A DNA stretch of 64,000 nt from positions 372,001 to 436,000 of the forward strand of contig NZ_CP012328.1 in the NCBI RefSeq assembly GCF_001262715.1. Reading direction: 5' to 3'. Numbering within the stretch: position 1 is the first letter of the stretch; the number at the start of each line of letters is the position of its first letter. This document shows positions 10,774 through 20,451 of the stretch, piece by piece. A program made the position numbers and the translations under genes. The notes under the pieces are model-generated. The model did not search any database. It was not told the origin of the DNA and saw only the letters and a program-made list of their open reading frames with translations. The DNA is from Spiroplasma turonicum. GTDB lineage: Bacteria; Bacillota_I; Bacilli_A; Mycoplasmatales; Mycoplasmataceae.

Positions 10774-11569
10774 TTCTAATTTAAATTTATCTGAAAAGAT
10801 TAATTTAATCGACACAAATACAGTAGCATGCATTGGTTTTTTTGACGGCATTCATAAATTACATAAAAAAATAATGAATAAAACGAAAACTATTTCAAAA
10901 AAACAAAATATAAAGTGAGTTCTTATAACTTTTTCATCAAAAGTAGATCAATTTTTAAAAGGTATTGATTTAAGTGTTTATAATAGTGATATAAAATATA
11001 AACTGATTGAAAGTTTATATAACCCTGATTTTTTAATTGAAGTAAATATAGACTATAAAACTATTTCAACTTCTAAAGAAGATTTTTGTAAATATTTAAA
11101 AACCATATTAAATGTTAAATATATAGTTGTAGGTCAAGATTTTAAATTTGGTAAAAATAGACTTGGTGATGTTAAATATCTTATTAAATATTTTGGTAGG
11201 AAAAATATAATATCTTTTAAAAGAAATAAAAAATACTCAACATCTTATATAAGATATCTATTAATTAATGGAAAAATAAAAAAAATTAATAAAATAATTG
11301 GTTATAATTTTCCAATTATTATTAAATATTTAAATAATAAATTTATAATTAAGAGTACAAAATTAGTATTTAAAGATGGTTTTTATATTTTGAAAATAAA
11401 GAATTTAGAATATTTAGTTAATTTTAAAAATAACGAAATTTTTTTCAAGCAAACTGATTTAAAATCAGTTTTTTTTGATATAATTTTAAGGTGTTTTTAC
11501 ATTGTTTTAATTTACCCTAGAATTATTACTTTGTATAAACATTATGCTTATAGACATAGGGGGATTTAG
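10760..11569 (+). CDS. ribF: FAD synthetase (RibF), riboflavin-kinase domain lost
   Basis: 269 residues; ATG 10760 lies inside the end of truB. The N-terminal ~180 residues are the FMN adenylyltransferase domain: [12 protein letters not shown] near 26-37 (an HxxH form of the HxGH motif), [15 protein letters not shown] near 135, and the closing helix [21 protein letters not shown]. The usual riboflavin kinase domain, with its GRxLGFPTAN signature, is absent; only about 85 unrelated residues follow. So the protein probably makes FAD from FMN but not FMN from riboflavin. The frame runs on through a perfect terminator-like hairpin (11451-11476) to a TAG two bases before rpsO, so the last ~35 codons may be rarely translated. 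Confidence 0.85.
11451..11476 (+). terminator. Terminator-like hairpin inside the 3' end of ribF
   Basis: AAACTGATTT and AAATCAGTTT are exact inverted repeats separated by one base, followed by a run of T. This is a good intrinsic terminator, yet it lies about 95 bases inside the open frame of ribF and upstream of rpsO. It may limit read-through from truB-ribF into rpsO. Confidence 0.7.
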
Positions 11570-11570
11570 T

Positions 11571-11837
11571 ATGGTAACTAAACAAGATAAACTTGATATA
11601 ATCAAAGAATTTGGTGCAAATCAAAATGACACTGGTAGTGCAGAAGTTCAAATTGCAATATTAACAAAAGATATAAAAAATCTAACAGATCATTTAAATA
11701 TTCATAAAAAAGATATTACTTCAAGAAGAAGCTTACTTAAAAAAGTTTCTCAAAGAAGACATTTCTTGAATTTCTTATTAAAAAAAGATGTTAATAGATA
11801 CAAAACTATCATTGAAAAATTAAGCATCAGAAAATAA
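11571..11837 (+). CDS. rpsO: Ribosomal protein S15
   Basis: 88 residues, the normal size. S15 binds 16S rRNA helices 20-22 and nucleates platform assembly of the 30S subunit. Conserved blocks are visible: [19 protein letters not shown]-like [26 protein letters not shown] and the final [13 protein letters not shown] chose ATG 11571 because AGGGGGA sits nine bases upstream and gives the standard N-terminus; an upstream in-frame ATG at 11544 would add nine odd residues. The gene ends at its own terminator. Confidence 0.97.
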   Translation: MVTKQDKLDIIKEFGANQNDTGSAEVQIAILTKDIKNLTDHLNIHKKDITSRRSLLKKVSQRRHFLNFLLKKDVNRYKTIIEKLSIRK

Positions 11838-11843
11838 TTTTAT

Positions 11844-11867
11844 CTTTGCATATGCAAAGTTTTTTTT
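11844..11867 (+). terminator. rpsO terminator
   Basis: CTTTGCATATGCAAAG is a perfect palindrome seven bases after the rpsO stop, followed by eight T. Confidence 0.88.
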
Positions 11868-12014
11868 ATTATATAAGTATTTTAATGGTAAAATAATATT
11901 GATAAATTTAATTTATAGTATGTAGTGCTACTTAAATTTACAAAAATAGTGTATAATAAATATATGTTTTGGTGTTTATTATGCTTAAACATTAAAATTT
12001 GATTTATTAGAAAG

Positions 12015-12596
12015 ATGGTGCAAGAAATGGCAAGTTCAAACAAAGGAACTGACAAAGCAGCTGTAAAAAGAGCTGCGTCAAACAAAAAAAGAGTTGAGCA
12101 TATTCAAACTAGAAAAAAAGTCAGCGACCCAAAACCTGTAAAAATCCCAAGTACAGTAGCTAAATTATCAGAGGGACAAGCTAAATTTATTTGAGAAAAA
12201 ACAGATAATGTGTCAGCAACAAATGCAGCTATTTACAGACAAGATGTAGCAGGTGCTATAATTAAAATTAATGAATTTGGATTAGAATCTGAGTTTGGTT
12301 GAGTATATGCTTTAGTTGACAATGAAGGTGAAGTTGATGATGTAAACAATATAGTTGCTATGCATTGACTAAATGCTAAAGTAAAACGTAAACCATTTGA
12401 ACAATGAACAGCTGTTGTTACAGGTGGAAAAGATATTACTGGTTTATTTAACTATAAGAAAGAAATGAAAATTCATGGTATGGCATTGGCAAAAACAAGA
12501 AAAACTGTTTTATTCCAACCATCAGTTGTTGAACCTAAAAAAATCAACATTGAAATTAGAGATACTATGAATCCAACAACAACACATAAAAAATAA
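12015..12596 (+). CDS. HNH-nuclease-like protein without catalytic residues
   Basis: 193 residues from ATG 12015 (a second ATG at 12027 is possible). The first ~45 residues are basic, Ala/Lys-rich and probably unstructured. Residues about 73-125 follow the pattern of a known HNH subgroup: RQDVAGAIIK, then NEFGLESEFGW, then NIVAMHWLNAKVK, where active members have GWEIDHI and a N-L-x-x-L-H-W-x-N end. In this protein the IDHI catalytic step is YALVDN, so the metal-binding Asp/His pair is missing. I infer a nucleic-acid-binding or structural role rather than cleavage. It has its own promoter (TATAAT 11952-11957) and terminator, and faces no obvious partner. Confidence 0.6.
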
Positions 12597-12600
12597 TAAA

Positions 12601-12630
12601 AAAATATTTACTATATGTAAATATTTTTTT
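12601..12630 (+). terminator. Terminator
   Basis: AAATATTTAC and GTAAATATTT form a 10-base stem with loop TATAT and a following T tract, five bases after the stop at 12596. Confidence 0.88.
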
Positions 12631-12634
12631 ATTA

Positions 12635-12766
12635 TATAATAATATTGTCCGTAAGGACACCGAGAATATTTGTTATTCTTAAAGTTTGTGTGAGATTTTT
12701 AAAACCGCTCAATAAATAAGTATTTCCCTTCTCATGCATTTTATAGCGGGTGGAAATATTTTTTTT
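12635..12766 (+). promoter_or_regulatory. Structured leader with terminator upstream of miaA (attenuator or small RNA)
   Basis: A TATAAT at 12635-12640 is followed at the expected start by hairpin GTCC-GTAA-GGAC (12647-12658, GNRA loop) and AGAATA/TATTCT (12663-12679). Near the end, TATTTCCC (12721-12728) can pair with GGGTGGAAATA (12748-12758) next to eight T, forming a terminator that stops before the miaA start. ACCGCT (12704-12709) can instead pair with AGCGGGT (12745-12751), which would prevent that stem. Two exclusive pairings suggest attenuation. It could equally be a free RNA of about 120 bases; the abundant MCS4 RNA of Mycoplasma capricolum is of similar size, but I cannot compare sequences. 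Confidence 0.55.
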
Positions 12767-12788
12767 ATTTAAAAAATATAGGAGTAAT

Positions 12789-13712
12789 ATGAAACCATTA
12801 GTTGTTATTGTTGGACCTACTGCAAGTGGTAAAACGGAATTATCAATTAAAGTTGCTAAAAGATTTAATGGCGAATGTATTAATGCAGACTCAACACAAA
12901 TATTTAAGGGAACAGATATAGCAACAAATAAAATTACGGACGAAGAAACCTTTGGAATTAAACAACATTTATTATCAATTAAGGAAGTAAATGAGAATTA
13001 CTCAGTTGCTGATTTTCAAAATGATGCTAGAAACATTATTGAACAAATGTTTAATGAAAATAAATTGCCAATAGTAGTGGGTGGCACAGGTTTATACATA
13101 AATGCTTTATTAATGAATTATAAGTTTTTAAAAGAAAATCATATTCCAAATTTTAGTAGTAGATTTAATAAGATTGAAAATTCTGAGTTATGAAAGTTGT
13201 TAAATGAAAAAGATCATGATGAAGCAAAAAAAATTCACATAAATAATAGATATAGAATAATTAGGGCTTTAGAAATATTAGAAATTAATAATGAAAAGAA
13301 GTCGTCAATAAATAAAAATAATAAAAGTTTTTTTTATAAAAATATAATTATAGTTGGATTGGAGCCAATTCGCTCTCAATTGTATGATAAAATAAACAAT
13401 AGGGTTTTATATCTAGTTAAAAAAGGACTTTTTGATGAGATAGCATTAGCCTATAAAAATTGTATTTATAAAAACTCCCAGGCTTTAAAGTGTATTGGGG
13501 GACCAGAAATTATAAAGTATTTAAATAAAGAAATTAGTTATGAAGAATCAATAGAACTAATGCAAAAAAATAACAGAAAATATGCTAGAAGACAATTAAC
13601 TTGATTTAAAAATCAATTTAATAATGTAAAGTGATTCAATTATACTTATGATAAATTTGAACTAGTATGTGAAGATGTTTTAGAATACTTAGAAAAAGTT
13701 TTTAAAAGATAA
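12789..13712 (+). CDS. miaA: tRNA dimethylallyltransferase
   Basis: 307 residues. MiaA adds a dimethylallyl group to N6 of A37 in tRNAs that read codons starting with U. P-loop GPTASGKT at residues 9-16, then NADSTQIFKGTDIATNK, VVGGTGLYINAL, and the tRNA-contacting C-terminal helices including NNRKYARRQLTWF. ATG 12789 is chosen because TAGGAG lies just upstream; an earlier in-frame ATG at 12750 falls inside the leader terminator stem. Several TGA codons serve as Trp. A regulator gene follows after 12 bases. Confidence 0.95.
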
Positions 13713-13724
13713 GAGGTTTTGTTA

Positions 13725-14477
13725 ATGGTATCAATATATGAAAGAATAGAAAATATTGTAAAAGATAATAAAAACACTACATTTAAGATAATTGGCAAGC
13801 AAATTTTAAATGATTGACATTTAGGTATATTTAAAAGTCAATATGAAATTTCAGAATCATGCTTTGTATCATTGGCTACAGTAACTCAATTTGCGAAGGC
13901 CTGTTTGTGTGAAGGTTATAAAGAACTTATAATTAGATTAAGAGTAGAGTATGAACAAAGAATGCAAAACTTTAAACTAGGTTCTAATATTGATTATGAA
14001 CCAGATAAACCAAAAATAATAAATGAAATATATTCTTGGTTAGAAGAAAATGATGAATTTATTAATAAATTTACTGATAGAATAAAAGAAACTAAAAAAC
14101 TTTGAATTTGTCCATCATATCAGGCTATGTATAGTTGTAGATTTTTAGAAGATATTTTAACAAATTCAGGTATTGATGTTAAATTAGTTGATCTATCAGT
14201 AAGCCTTGAAATGGCTAGAACAAGAGAATTTAAAGGAGAGCTAATTATAGTTATTCTTTCAGGAAGAGATACAGAAACTTTAAATAGAACAATTGAATAT
14301 TTGTTAAACTTTAAAAATGAATTATTTATTATTACTACACCTAATAATATATATGAATTACCTGAAGCACAACAAGTCAACTCAATGGTTATAAATTTTA
14401 CTGATAATAATTTTTTATATAAATATAGAGCATATGCATTAATAACGTTATTTTTAAAAATATCTGAAAAATTTTAG
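13725..14477 (+). CDS. RpiR/MurR-family regulator
   Basis: 250 residues. The N-terminal ~75 residues fit the RpiR helix-turn-helix: SQYEISESCFVSLATVTQFA places a recognition helix like the usual SxATVxRF, followed by GYKELIIRLR. The C-terminal part, WICPSYQAMYSCRFLEDIL and later IIVILSGRDTETLNRTIEYL, has the alpha/beta layout of a SIS sugar-phosphate-binding domain. Such proteins control sugar or amino-sugar catabolism genes and sense a phosphosugar. No sugar operon lies next to it, so its target is unknown. It sits 12 bases after miaA and probably shares that transcript. Confidence 0.8.
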
Positions 14478-14546
14478 ATTTTATTTTAGCTTACAATTTA
14501 TAAAAAGTATTTTATATAATAAATATTAAAAAAAACTTTTATTTTA

Positions 14547-14575
14547 TTGACATAATAAAATACTTTATATATTAT
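14547..14575 (+). promoter_or_regulatory. Promoter of tRNA-Gly
   Basis: TTGACA at 14547-14552, a 17-base spacer, and TATTAT at 14570-14575. It is the closest to consensus in the window and puts the start about 15 bases before the tRNA. Confidence 0.8.
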
Positions 14576-14597
14576 TATTAATGTGATTGTTAAGCAC

Positions 14598-14671
14598 GCG
14601 GGTGTAGTTTAATGGTAGAACTTCAGCCTTCCAAGCTGACTGTGAGGGTTCGATTCCCTTCACCCGCTCCA
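14598..14671 (+). tRNA. tRNA-Gly (anticodon TCC)
   Basis: 74 bases with CCA encoded. Acceptor stem GCGGGTG pairs with CACCCGC, discriminator T. D-arm GTTTAATGGTAGAAC, anticodon arm TCAGC-CTTCCAA-GCTGA giving anticodon TCC, and T-arm GAGGGTTCGATTCCCTT. In mollicutes one TCC glycine tRNA usually reads all four GGN codons. A terminator follows 12 bases later. Confidence 0.98.
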
Positions 14672-14682
14672 TTTTGAAATTT

Positions 14683-14710
14683 AAAAACTCTTTATAAAGA
14701 GTTTTTTTTA
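14683..14710 (+). terminator. Terminator after tRNA-Gly
   Basis: AAAACTCTTT and AAAGAGTTTT flank a two-base centre and are followed by T residues. Confidence 0.88.
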
Positions 14711-14744
14711 TTTATTAGTTTATAATTTAATTTGAAGGATTAAT

Positions 14745-15464
14745 ATGAAGATTTTTAAGAATTTTAATGATTGTAAAACTCCATTTTTCAAAAGTTTATT
14801 ATTTATATCTATGGAGTCTATTATACCCGGTCTTACAATTTGATTTTTATTAGGATTTGATTTTTCTTATTCTTTTAAAACTAATTTGCCTGATCCAGTT
14901 GGAATATATATATTTTTAATTCTATTTTCTTATGTAATATATACATTTTTAAGTACTTATATTTTTTATTTATTAAAGTTACATAAAGCGGATAATTTTA
15001 CTTATTCTTTAACGATTACTATGTGTATTGTGTCTTTGTATATAATAGGTATTTTCATTAAAAATGAAAGTTTTTGAATATTAATAAAATTTCTTATTAT
15101 ATTTTTAACAGCACTTATTTTTTTACCAATATCAGTTTTTATAACTTTTTTATTTAACAATTTACAACTTAAAAAAACAGAAGAGTTTGAACAAATGTTA
15201 ATAGCTTACAAAAATGGTGAAATAATACCAACAAGTAATTTAATAAGAGCGCAAAGGTATCAAAAGTTTTTAATTAAAAAACAAAATGAAAGAGAAGAGT
15301 TAGCAAAATTTAAAGAAAGTTTAGAATCTAAATTACAAGATAAATTAAAAGAAGATGAAATTATCAAACAACAAAAAATACAAAAAATTAATAGTAAGTT
15401 AGATAAAAAAGAACAAAAAAAGAGAAAAAAAGAACTTGAAAAAAATAGTGATTTTAAAAAGTAA
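14745..15464 (+). CDS. Membrane protein with charged coiled-coil tail
   Basis: 239 residues, not recognised. About four hydrophobic segments occupy residues 15-140 (for example IYIFLILFSYVIYTFLSTYI and a segment ending in FITFLF). Residues 150-239 are almost all Lys, Glu, Gln, Asp and Leu, with heptad-like spacing, and should form a cytoplasmic coiled coil. RBS GAAGGAT precedes ATG 14745. The 3' end overlaps the end of the convergent kinase gene by 11 bases. Confidence 0.8.
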
Positions 15465-16269
15465 TAATTATTCTTTTTTTTAATCTTTCGTATTTATCTT
15501 TATAAATTTTATGAAATATCTCTTTTTTTGTTTTTTCAAACATATAATTTGCTCATAAACTTCATAATAGGTCTTGATATCTTATTATAATATTTAATTT
15601 ATCAAATTCACTTTGAATAGGTAATAACATTTTATTTTTAATTAAATTATCAATAAAATAATTAATAGATTTCTCATCTTCATTAAGAGTTTCTGTAATT
15701 AAACTTGCATAATCAAAGTATTTATAGTTCATCATTACATAATCATAGTCAATAAATAAATATTTGTTATTATTAAATAGTATATTACCAGGAACCAAAT
15801 CATTATGTGAAATTACTTTTTTTGAACCTTTTAGTTTATCAAGTTCAACAATTATTTCATAAGTTATTTTGTCTAAATTACAAAATGGTTTTTTTAAATT
15901 CTTAATAAAAAAATTTAAAGTTTTTGAATAATTAAAAGTCTTAACTTTGTGGAAATTATCATTTTTTATTGAATGAAAAGATTTTATTAATTTAGTTATA
16001 AAATCAATATTTACATTATTTAGTTTTAAATTAGATAAATCATTATAATCTTTTAGATAAACAAATGAAGATATTAATTTATTTTTTTTATATAAAATTT
16101 CAATGGGTTTAATTATTACATCCTGTTCCATTTCTTTAAATATTGTAAGAACAATAAACTCATTTAATTTATCTAAATAATCATCTTTTTTTATTTTATA
16201 TGTTTTGATAATCTTATTATTTTTTAACTTAATTTTGTTTGTATAACCATTAAACTTATTATTTTTCAT
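15454..16269 (-). CDS. Choline/aminoglycoside-kinase-fold phosphotransferase
   Basis: 271 residues. The kinase catalytic loop SHNDLVPGNILF (the H-x-D-x-x-x-x-N pattern) lies near residue 155 and the metal-binding IDYDY near 173, followed by YFDYASLI. This is the APH/choline kinase (LicA-like) arrangement, in which the Asp of the first motif is the base and the second motif binds Mg. The likely substrate is choline, ethanolamine or another small alcohol for lipid or glycan decoration, but the sequence does not settle it. TGA codons late in the gene are Trp. It is transcribed away from rdgB and ends inside the convergent gene. Confidence 0.82.
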
Positions 16270-16320
16270 AGTACCTCTTGTATGATAATATATAAATATT
16301 GTATATTAAGGAGAAATGTT

Positions 16321-16923
16321 TTGAATATAGTTGTAGCAACTAAAAACAAATTTAAATTAAAAGAATATAAATCTATTCTTACCGATTATAATGTAATTTC
16401 TTTAAACGATTGTGATATCACTGAAGAAATTCCAGAAGATAATGATACATTTAAAGACAATGCCTTACAAAAAGCATTATTTATTAGTGAAAAATTAAAT
16501 AAACCTGTAATTGCTGATGATTCAGGATTATCCATTACTAATTTAAACAATTTTCCAGGTATATATTCAGCAAGATGAGCTAATCCTATCACTGATTATA
16601 ATATTATTAATAACAAAATTATATCTATGCTAGATGAAAAAAATTTACATTCAAAAAATGAAAGAAAAGCCTTTTTTACTTGCGCAATTGCATTTGTGGA
16701 TAAAAGTAATTCTATTAAAGAAGTTTTTGAAAGTACTTTAGAAGGGTATATCTCAAATTATGAAGTTGGAGAAAACGGTTTTGCGTATGATAAAATTTTT
16801 AAATTATTTGATTCTAATTTAACCTTAGCAGAATTAGATAGTTCACAAAAGAATTTAATATCACACCGAAGAAAAGCAATTGATAAATTAATTATTTATT
16901 TAAATAATAAATATAAGAGGTAA
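16321..16923 (+). CDS. rdgB: XTP/dITP pyrophosphatase (HAM1/RdgB family)
   Basis: 200 residues. It removes pyrophosphate from non-canonical purine triphosphates such as dITP, XTP and ITP. Seen: VVATKNKFKLKEYKSIL at the N-terminus, DNALQKALFISEKLNKPVIA, DDSGLSITNLNNFPGIYSAR with the catalytic Asp, and SHRRKAIDKL at the end. TTG at 16321 is the start because AAGGAG lies seven bases before it and the family N-terminus begins there; an in-frame ATG at 16282 would include the RBS in the coding region. trmL follows after three bases. Confidence 0.94.
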
Positions 16924-16926
16924 ACT

Positions 16927-17442
16927 ATGAGAAAATTAAATATAGTATTATTTGAGCCTGAAATAGCAGCTAATGTTGGTGCAATAATGAGAACTTGTGC
17001 ACTTATAAACGCAAAATTACATTTGATTGAACCATTTGGTTTTATCTTTGATAAACGTAATTTCACAAGAACAAGTGCAAATAATTTTGAAGGTTGCGAA
17101 TTTCAAAGATACGATGATCTTAATTCTTTTTTTGATAGTATAAAACCTTTAAATTGTTATTTTTTAACTAGATATGGTAAAAAACCACTCAGTGATTTTA
17201 ACTTTAAAAATATTGACAATGATGTCTATTTATTTTTTGGTAAGGAATCAACAGGTTTACCACTGAGTTTATTAAAAGATAATAAAAGTTTTTGTTTTAG
17301 ATTTCCAATGGTTCCTACTGGTAGAAGTTTAAATATTGCAAATTGTGTTGGGATTGCTAGTTATGAAGTTTTAAGACAATGAGATTATTTAGATTTAAGT
17401 TTTGAAGAAGTGGAAAAAGGATCAGATTATTTAGATAGGTAG
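16927..17442 (+). CDS. trmL: tRNA (cytidine(34)-2'-O)-methyltransferase
   Basis: 171 residues, a SPOUT-class enzyme acting on the 2'-O of wobble C/cmnm5U34 in tRNA-Leu. Characteristic blocks: NIVLFEPEIAANVGAIMRTC, LHLIEPFGF, YLFFGKESTGLP and the knot segment FPMVPTGRSLNIANCVGI. The size matches stand-alone TrmL rather than the longer TrmH/SpoU rRNA enzymes. AAGAGG before the ATG overlaps the end of rdgB, so the two are coupled. The DEAD-box helicase follows after seven bases. Confidence 0.93.
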
Positions 17443-17449
17443 GAAAGTT

Positions 17450-18811
17450 ATGGAATTTAATAATTTTGGATTTAAAAAGTTTTTATATGATGCTATTGAA
17501 AATATTGGGTTTAAGAAACCAACATCAATACAAGAAAAGGTAATACCACTTATCAAAAGAAGAAGATCTGTAATAGCTCAATCGCACACTGGTACAGGTA
17601 AAACACATTCTTTTTTATTACCTATAATAAATAATATTGATAATGATTTGAAACGAGTTCAATGTTTAATTATTACTCCAACACGAGAATTAGCTAGACA
17701 AATATATCAAAATACCCGTGAACTTTTAAAATTTAATGATTCTATAAATTGTTCATTGTTTGTTGGTGGTGATGAATATGAAAAACAATCTTTATCATTA
17801 GCTAATAAACAACCACAAATCGTAATAGGAACTCCTTCTAGATTAAAAAAATTATATGAAGAAAACTTTTTACAACTTACAACATCTGATTATGTAATAA
17901 TTGATGAATGTGATATGATTTTTGAATTAGGTTTTATAGACGAAGTAGATTTTTTAATTTCAAAAATGAAAAAAGAATGCAATATCTCATTATTTTCAGC
18001 TACATTGAGTAATGAATTAAAACCATTTCTTAAAAAATATTTAAAAAATTCAATTTATATAAATAATCTTGAAGATAGAATAACTAATAAAAATATTGAA
18101 CATATATTAATATGAACAAAGAATAAGGAAAATAAAGAAGTTTTAAGAAATTTAACTACAAATATAAAGCCTTATGTATGTATTATATTTGTAAATAAAA
18201 AAGAAGAAATTAAACATGTTGTTTCTTGATTTAAAGAATTTAAGGTTGAAAATTTTACAGAACTTCATGGTGGTTTAGATCCTAGACAACGTGTAAACAT
18301 TCAAAAAAGAATCAAAAATATGGAGTTTAAATGAATAATAGCAAGTGATGTTGCTGCAAGGGGAATTGATATTGATGGCGTAAGTCATGTTATATCAATA
18401 AATTTACCTAACGACTTAAGTTATTATATTCATAGAAGTGGAAGAACTGGAAGAAATAATTATGAAGGATTAAGTTATGTTCTACATAATTCAGATAATC
18501 AAGAAAAGATTGAGAAATTAAAATCCAAAAGTATTGAGTTTATAAACTATAAATTTGTTGATGGTAACTTGGTTAAAGTTGAAGATAAGGTAAAAAAACC
18601 AATTAAAGAAAATTCAAAATTAACATCTGAAACAAATAAAATTATAAATAAATATAAATTTAAAAAAATTAAACCTGGTTATAAAAAAAAGAGAAAAATG
18701 GAAATTGAAACAGTTAAAAAGCAACTAAAAAGAAAGCATATAAAAGAGTCTATTGAAAGAATTAAAAAAGCTAAATATAAAAAACGTAGAGACGAACTAT
18801 TTAATGATTAA
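17450..18811 (+). CDS. DEAD-box ATP-dependent RNA helicase
   Basis: 453 residues. Q motif GFKKPTSIQEKVIP, motif I SHTGTGKT at residues 45-52, Ia TPTRELARQ, motif II IDECD (DECD rather than DEAD, near 152), motif III SAT, then motif V SDVAARGIDI and motif VI YIHRSGRTGR in the second RecA domain. The last ~90 residues are extremely Lys/Arg-rich and probably bind RNA. A cold-shock or ribosome-assembly role as for CshA/CshB is likely. TGA encodes Trp in several places. It closes the rdgB-trmL-helicase operon at the hairpin 18820-18846. Confidence 0.95.
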
Positions 18812-18819
18812 TATTTTTA

Positions 18820-18846
18820 AAATGTGTATTTAAAAAATACACATTT
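18820..18846 (+). terminator. Terminator-like hairpin
   Basis: AAATGTGTATTT and AAATACACATTT form a 12-base stem, with only a short T/A run afterwards. Confidence 0.7.
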
Positions 18847-18878
18847 AATTTATAATAATAGTATTTAAAGGGGTTATT

Positions 18879-20393
18879 ATGGATATCAGCGAAAGAATTG
18901 AAAAATTAATTAAAGAAGTTTCTTATCAAGTTTATGAAAAAGAAACTATTTTTAAGTTAGCTATGTTAGCTTTATTAGGTGAAGAATCTATATTTTTATT
19001 AGGTAAGCCAGGGATAGCTAAGTCACTTATTTCACGTAGGATGAAATTTGTTATAGCAGGAGGAACTAATTTTGAATATTTAATGAGTAAGTTTTCTACA
19101 CCTGAGGAAATTTATGGACCAATTGATTTGAGGCTACTTAAAGATGGAAAATATGTTAGGGTTATAGATGGTTACTTACCGTCTGCAAATATTGGTTTTT
19201 TAGATGAAATTTGAAAAGCAGGTCCAAGTATTCAAAATACATTACTTACAATCATAAATGAAAAAATATTTAGAAACGGTGGAGTTGACATCAAAGTTCC
19301 ATTAAAACTTTTAATATCTGCTTCAAATGAGTTACCAGCAGAAGGTGAAGGATTAGAAGCTTTATTTGATAGATTTATAATTCGTTATATTGCTGTTGGT
19401 TTAACTGAAAAAGAAAACTTTGAACAATTATTAGATGGAGAATCATCACTAGATGTTGATGTTGACCCGAATCTACAAATTACTTTAGAAGAACTTGAAG
19501 CATGACGAAAACAAATGAAACAAGTAAAACTAAGTAGAAAAACATTAGACTTTATTCATTATTTCAGAAATAAAATAACAAAAGATACTAATGGTGAAGC
19601 TTACATTTCTGATAGACGTTGAAAAAAAATATCTGGTCTTATAAAAACTAGTGCTTTTTATAATGGAAGAGCTATAGCTGAAATTCCTGATTTATTTGTT
19701 ATTCCATATTGTATTTGAGATAATGAAGAACAAGAAGCACTTTATAGAAAAATTTTTACCGAAGCTTTTCTTGACCAATTTGGTTTAGAATGAAGAACAG
19801 AAAAAACTAATTTATTAAATCAATTAGATGTAATTAATTCACAAATTGGTCAAATTGAAGCGCAATACTTAAGATTGACACCAATTGACAATCCATTTAA
19901 AGGAAAGTTGCAAGGAACGTATTATCTAATTAATTATGTTGATGGTGGAGAAGATTATAATCATTGTTTTATTTCTGCTGCAGATTGAAATAAACTAAGA
20001 AACCTACCTTCTGAAAGTTTTCAAGTGGATTTACATTTTGGACCCAATCCAGTTAAATATGTTGGAACACAAAACTTTCTTGTTAGATCTTATAAAGCAG
20101 ACCAAATATTATTTGTAAATGAAAATAAAAAATATCAGATATTAAATGAAAATTCTACAGAGTATAATAATCAAATTAAGAATCTGGGTAATAAATTAAA
20201 AGAGTTTGAAAATAAGTATAAAGAACTTTCTTTTAAAATGTTATCAGAGTATAAAAAGTATACAAACATGTCATGTATATTCTTTGATTTAGATTATAAA
20301 AAATGTATAGCAGAAGCTTTTGATTCAAAGGCTAAAGATGAAATTGATGAAGATTCAGCAGAATTAAACAGTCTTGAATCAGAAACGTATTAA
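18879..20393 (+). CDS. MoxR-type AAA+ ATPase (RavA-like)
   Basis: 504 residues. AAA+ core: Walker A GKPGIAKS at 42-49, Walker B with IGFLDEIWKA near 105-114, sensor 1 LISASNELPAEGEGLEAL and an Arg finger region DRFIIRY. The arrangement of the substrate-binding YLMSKFSTPEEIYGPIDL insert is typical of MoxR/RavA ATPases. Beyond residue ~290 comes a RavA-like C-terminal part with a coiled-coil near 410-450 and a beta-rich LARA-like segment. RavA-type ATPases remodel proteins together with a VWA partner; here that partner is the next gene. RBS AAGGGG precedes the ATG; TATAAT lies just upstream. Confidence 0.88.
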
Positions 20394-20451
20394 TATTATT
20401 TACAACTGATAAATTTATTCTCTAATAAATTTATTTTTTTAAGGAGTTACT

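Noticed and set aside
12635-12788. T-box or known riboswitch before miaA
   Set aside because: The GGGTGG and ACCGC elements occur in the wrong order for a T-box antiterminator, and no SAM, purine, TPP, preQ1 or lysine consensus is visible.
12750-12788. N-terminal extension of miaA from ATG 12750
   Set aside because: It lies within the leader terminator stem, has no RBS, and the family N-terminus begins at 12789.
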